The notes under the pieces are model-generated. The model searched no databases, had not been told where the DNA came from, and was given only the letters and a program-made list of their open reading frames with translations. Below, one piece after another: positions 62,816 through 64,000 of a stretch of DNA of 64,000 nt. The stretch spans positions 25,028,908 to 25,092,907 of the forward strand of contig OY759219.1 of the NCBI GenBank assembly GCA_963662175.1. Reading direction: 5' to 3'. Position numbers and translations under genes: made by a program. Within the stretch, counting starts at the first letter, position 1; every line of letters begins with the position of its first letter. Source of the DNA: Aradus depressus. Lineage: Eukaryota > Arthropoda > Insecta > Hemiptera > Aradidae.

Positions 62816-63590
62816 TTTGTAATCGTGCAAAAATCGAAAATATATCGACATGAAATTTTATATGCGAATCCAAAATCCTCTAACGGCGACACCTATTGTT
62901 TTTCAGATAATCGACCAAAGGGATGGGGAGGCTTAACATAATAATTCTAATAACTCCCCGATAGAATGGATGTGTCTATACGAAATTTTATATTTGGGAC
63001 TAAAATCCCAGGATCAACATAATACCTATCGATTTTCAGCTAAATCGACCAAAGGATAGGGGGAGATTAGGGTGAAGCTTAGCTCAAAAACTCTTATAAT
63101 AATTGTTGTAGTAAATATATCGACAGAAAATTTCATATGTGAATTTAGATAATAAGGACGATACTTTTTAATTTTCAGCGGAATCGGCAAAAGGGATCAG
63201 AGGGTTGAACTCAAAAACCCCAATAAATGCCAATGTAATGAATGGATCGGCATGAAATTTCATATTTAAAGTCAAAACCCAATGAGAACATAGCCTGTCA
63301 AATTGCAGAGATATAGAGTGAAAAATAGGGGGGTTTAGGAGAGGGGGTTAATTTAAAAAAACCTATTGACAAGAATTTTTATATTCAAATCCAGACTCAC
63401 TTATTAATTGAATCGGCAGTAGGAAAGAGGAGATTGGATAAATTGTCATTTCATATTTGAAGTCAAAACCGAATGAGTACCAGTCAAATTTCAGCGTAAT
63501 CGGCTGAAAGGGAGAAGAGGTCCTGGGGAAGGGGCTCTAATCAAAAACCATAATAACTGTCGATATAATGAATTTATCAACACTACATTT
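62816..63590 (-). mobile_element. Family R, long reversed copy
   Basis: At least five units (landmarks GACATGAAATTTTATATG near 62848, 62975, 63118, 63250, 63370) with AATCGGC and GGGGGAG-type blocks between them. The longest run of units in this window. Its left part is interrupted by a SINE-A duplication site at 63591. Confidence 0.6.
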
Positions 63591-63604
63591 AGTATGCAAT
63601 ATAG

Positions 63605-63935
63605 TTAGTTATCATGCCCGGGCTTTAACTACGAGGTCCTATCGCTTACTACCAGAGCGCTCTTTCGTAACTCTGATGGACATGAGCCCGGCTCTACTGT
63701 GGGAGTTCTAAATTTTGCCTACTCTAAATTTTTATTCACCTAGGGTAGGGGTCTTTAATGAGTACCTGACATATCGTACAAGGATCGGGCCCATCGCCTC
63801 ACGTCCCATCCGAAGGAGGGCGTGCTTAAGTTTATTTTATCTCCCAAATTAAATAAATTAAGGGCCTCGGTCGGGTTTCGAACCCACGATCTTGAGCTCA
63901 GATGGCAAGCATACCACCGAGCTACCGGCGCCCTC
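63605..63935 (-). mobile_element. SINE-A, reversed, with perfect target duplication
   Basis: Full head (CCACCGAGCTACCGGCGCCC) and body; the tail is shortened to TTAGTTATCATGCC. AGTATGCAATATAG is at 63591-63604 and 63936-63949. Inserted into family R DNA. Confidence 0.93.
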
Positions 63936-64000
63936 AGTATGCAATATAGATTTTAATATTATGTATACAATCTTTTTTTTTTTAGGAAAAAATTTATAAA
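63936..64000. other. Window end, AT-rich
   Basis: Continuation of flanking DNA; nothing else seen. Confidence 0.5.

Overview
This is a non-coding-rich, AT-rich stretch of a large eukaryotic nuclear genome. Introns, tRNA-derived SINEs, many dead non-LTR retrotransposon fragments, piggyBac, hAT and Helitron relics and long foldback elements all point to an animal. The SINE tails are short runs of CCTAA (the complement of the arthropod telomere unit TTAGG), and the LINE fragments resemble those of insects. An insect is the best guess and a hemipteran is plausible, but the sequence alone does not settle the species. There are no bacterial features: no operons, no CRISPR, no rRNA or tRNA genes.

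The one convincing host gene is on the minus strand. Exon 1 (15163 to 15002) carries the start codon. A phase-0 intron follows, and a terminal exon (13435 to 13223) begins after a strong polypyrimidine tract and AG. The joined product is 124 residues with an acidic/basic, helix-rich tail, and I do not recognise its family. Its intron holds a complete non-autonomous Helitron, and a SINE lies just upstream of its start. Three further segments look like isolated exons of unrecognised genes (33329-33521 minus, 48880-49053 minus, 50358-50488 plus), with lower confidence.

Everything else is mobile or repetitive DNA. Family names here are mine. SINE-A is a tRNA-headed SINE with a body of about 340 bp and a CCTAA tail; about 27 copies or fragments occur in both orientations, five with clean target-site duplications. 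SINE-B is a second tRNA-headed SINE with a poly-A tail; two adjacent copies lie near 60.1-60.6 kb. One element at 21.5 kb is a SINE-B head on a SINE-A body. Family R has termini reading ACTTCCCCAGCA and an interior of degenerate 110-140 bp units; over 20 pieces are present. Family H (TGGCCATTACAGG hairpin ends), family K (GGGAGTACTTC foldback), family F1 (CTGATGATGAGGGC foldback) and family G (about 800 bp) make up most of the rest. LINE coding relics lie at 9.4, 19.3, 22.5, 25.1, 26.5, 31.3, 36.2, 44.7, 49.6, 51.5 and 53.9 kb. A piggyBac element with both ends, but lacking its catalytic core, spans 19836-20662.

Layout: 0-9.4 kb SINEs, families G and R, nested palindromes; 9.4-13.2 kb LINE fragment, purine-rich tract, full SINE; 13.2-15.2 kb the gene; 15.3-18.5 kb a cluster of SINEs and a long inverted repeat; 19.3-26.9 kb LINE relics, piggyBac, chimeric SINE; 27-46 kb mosaic of families R, H, K, G, F1 plus a Helitron helicase remnant at 41.4 kb; 47.7-48.9 kb a higher-order tandem array; 54.2-54.8 kb a 14-bp minisatellite; 56.5-60.6 kb the youngest SINEs; 62.8-63.6 kb a long family R copy followed by a SINE with intact duplication.
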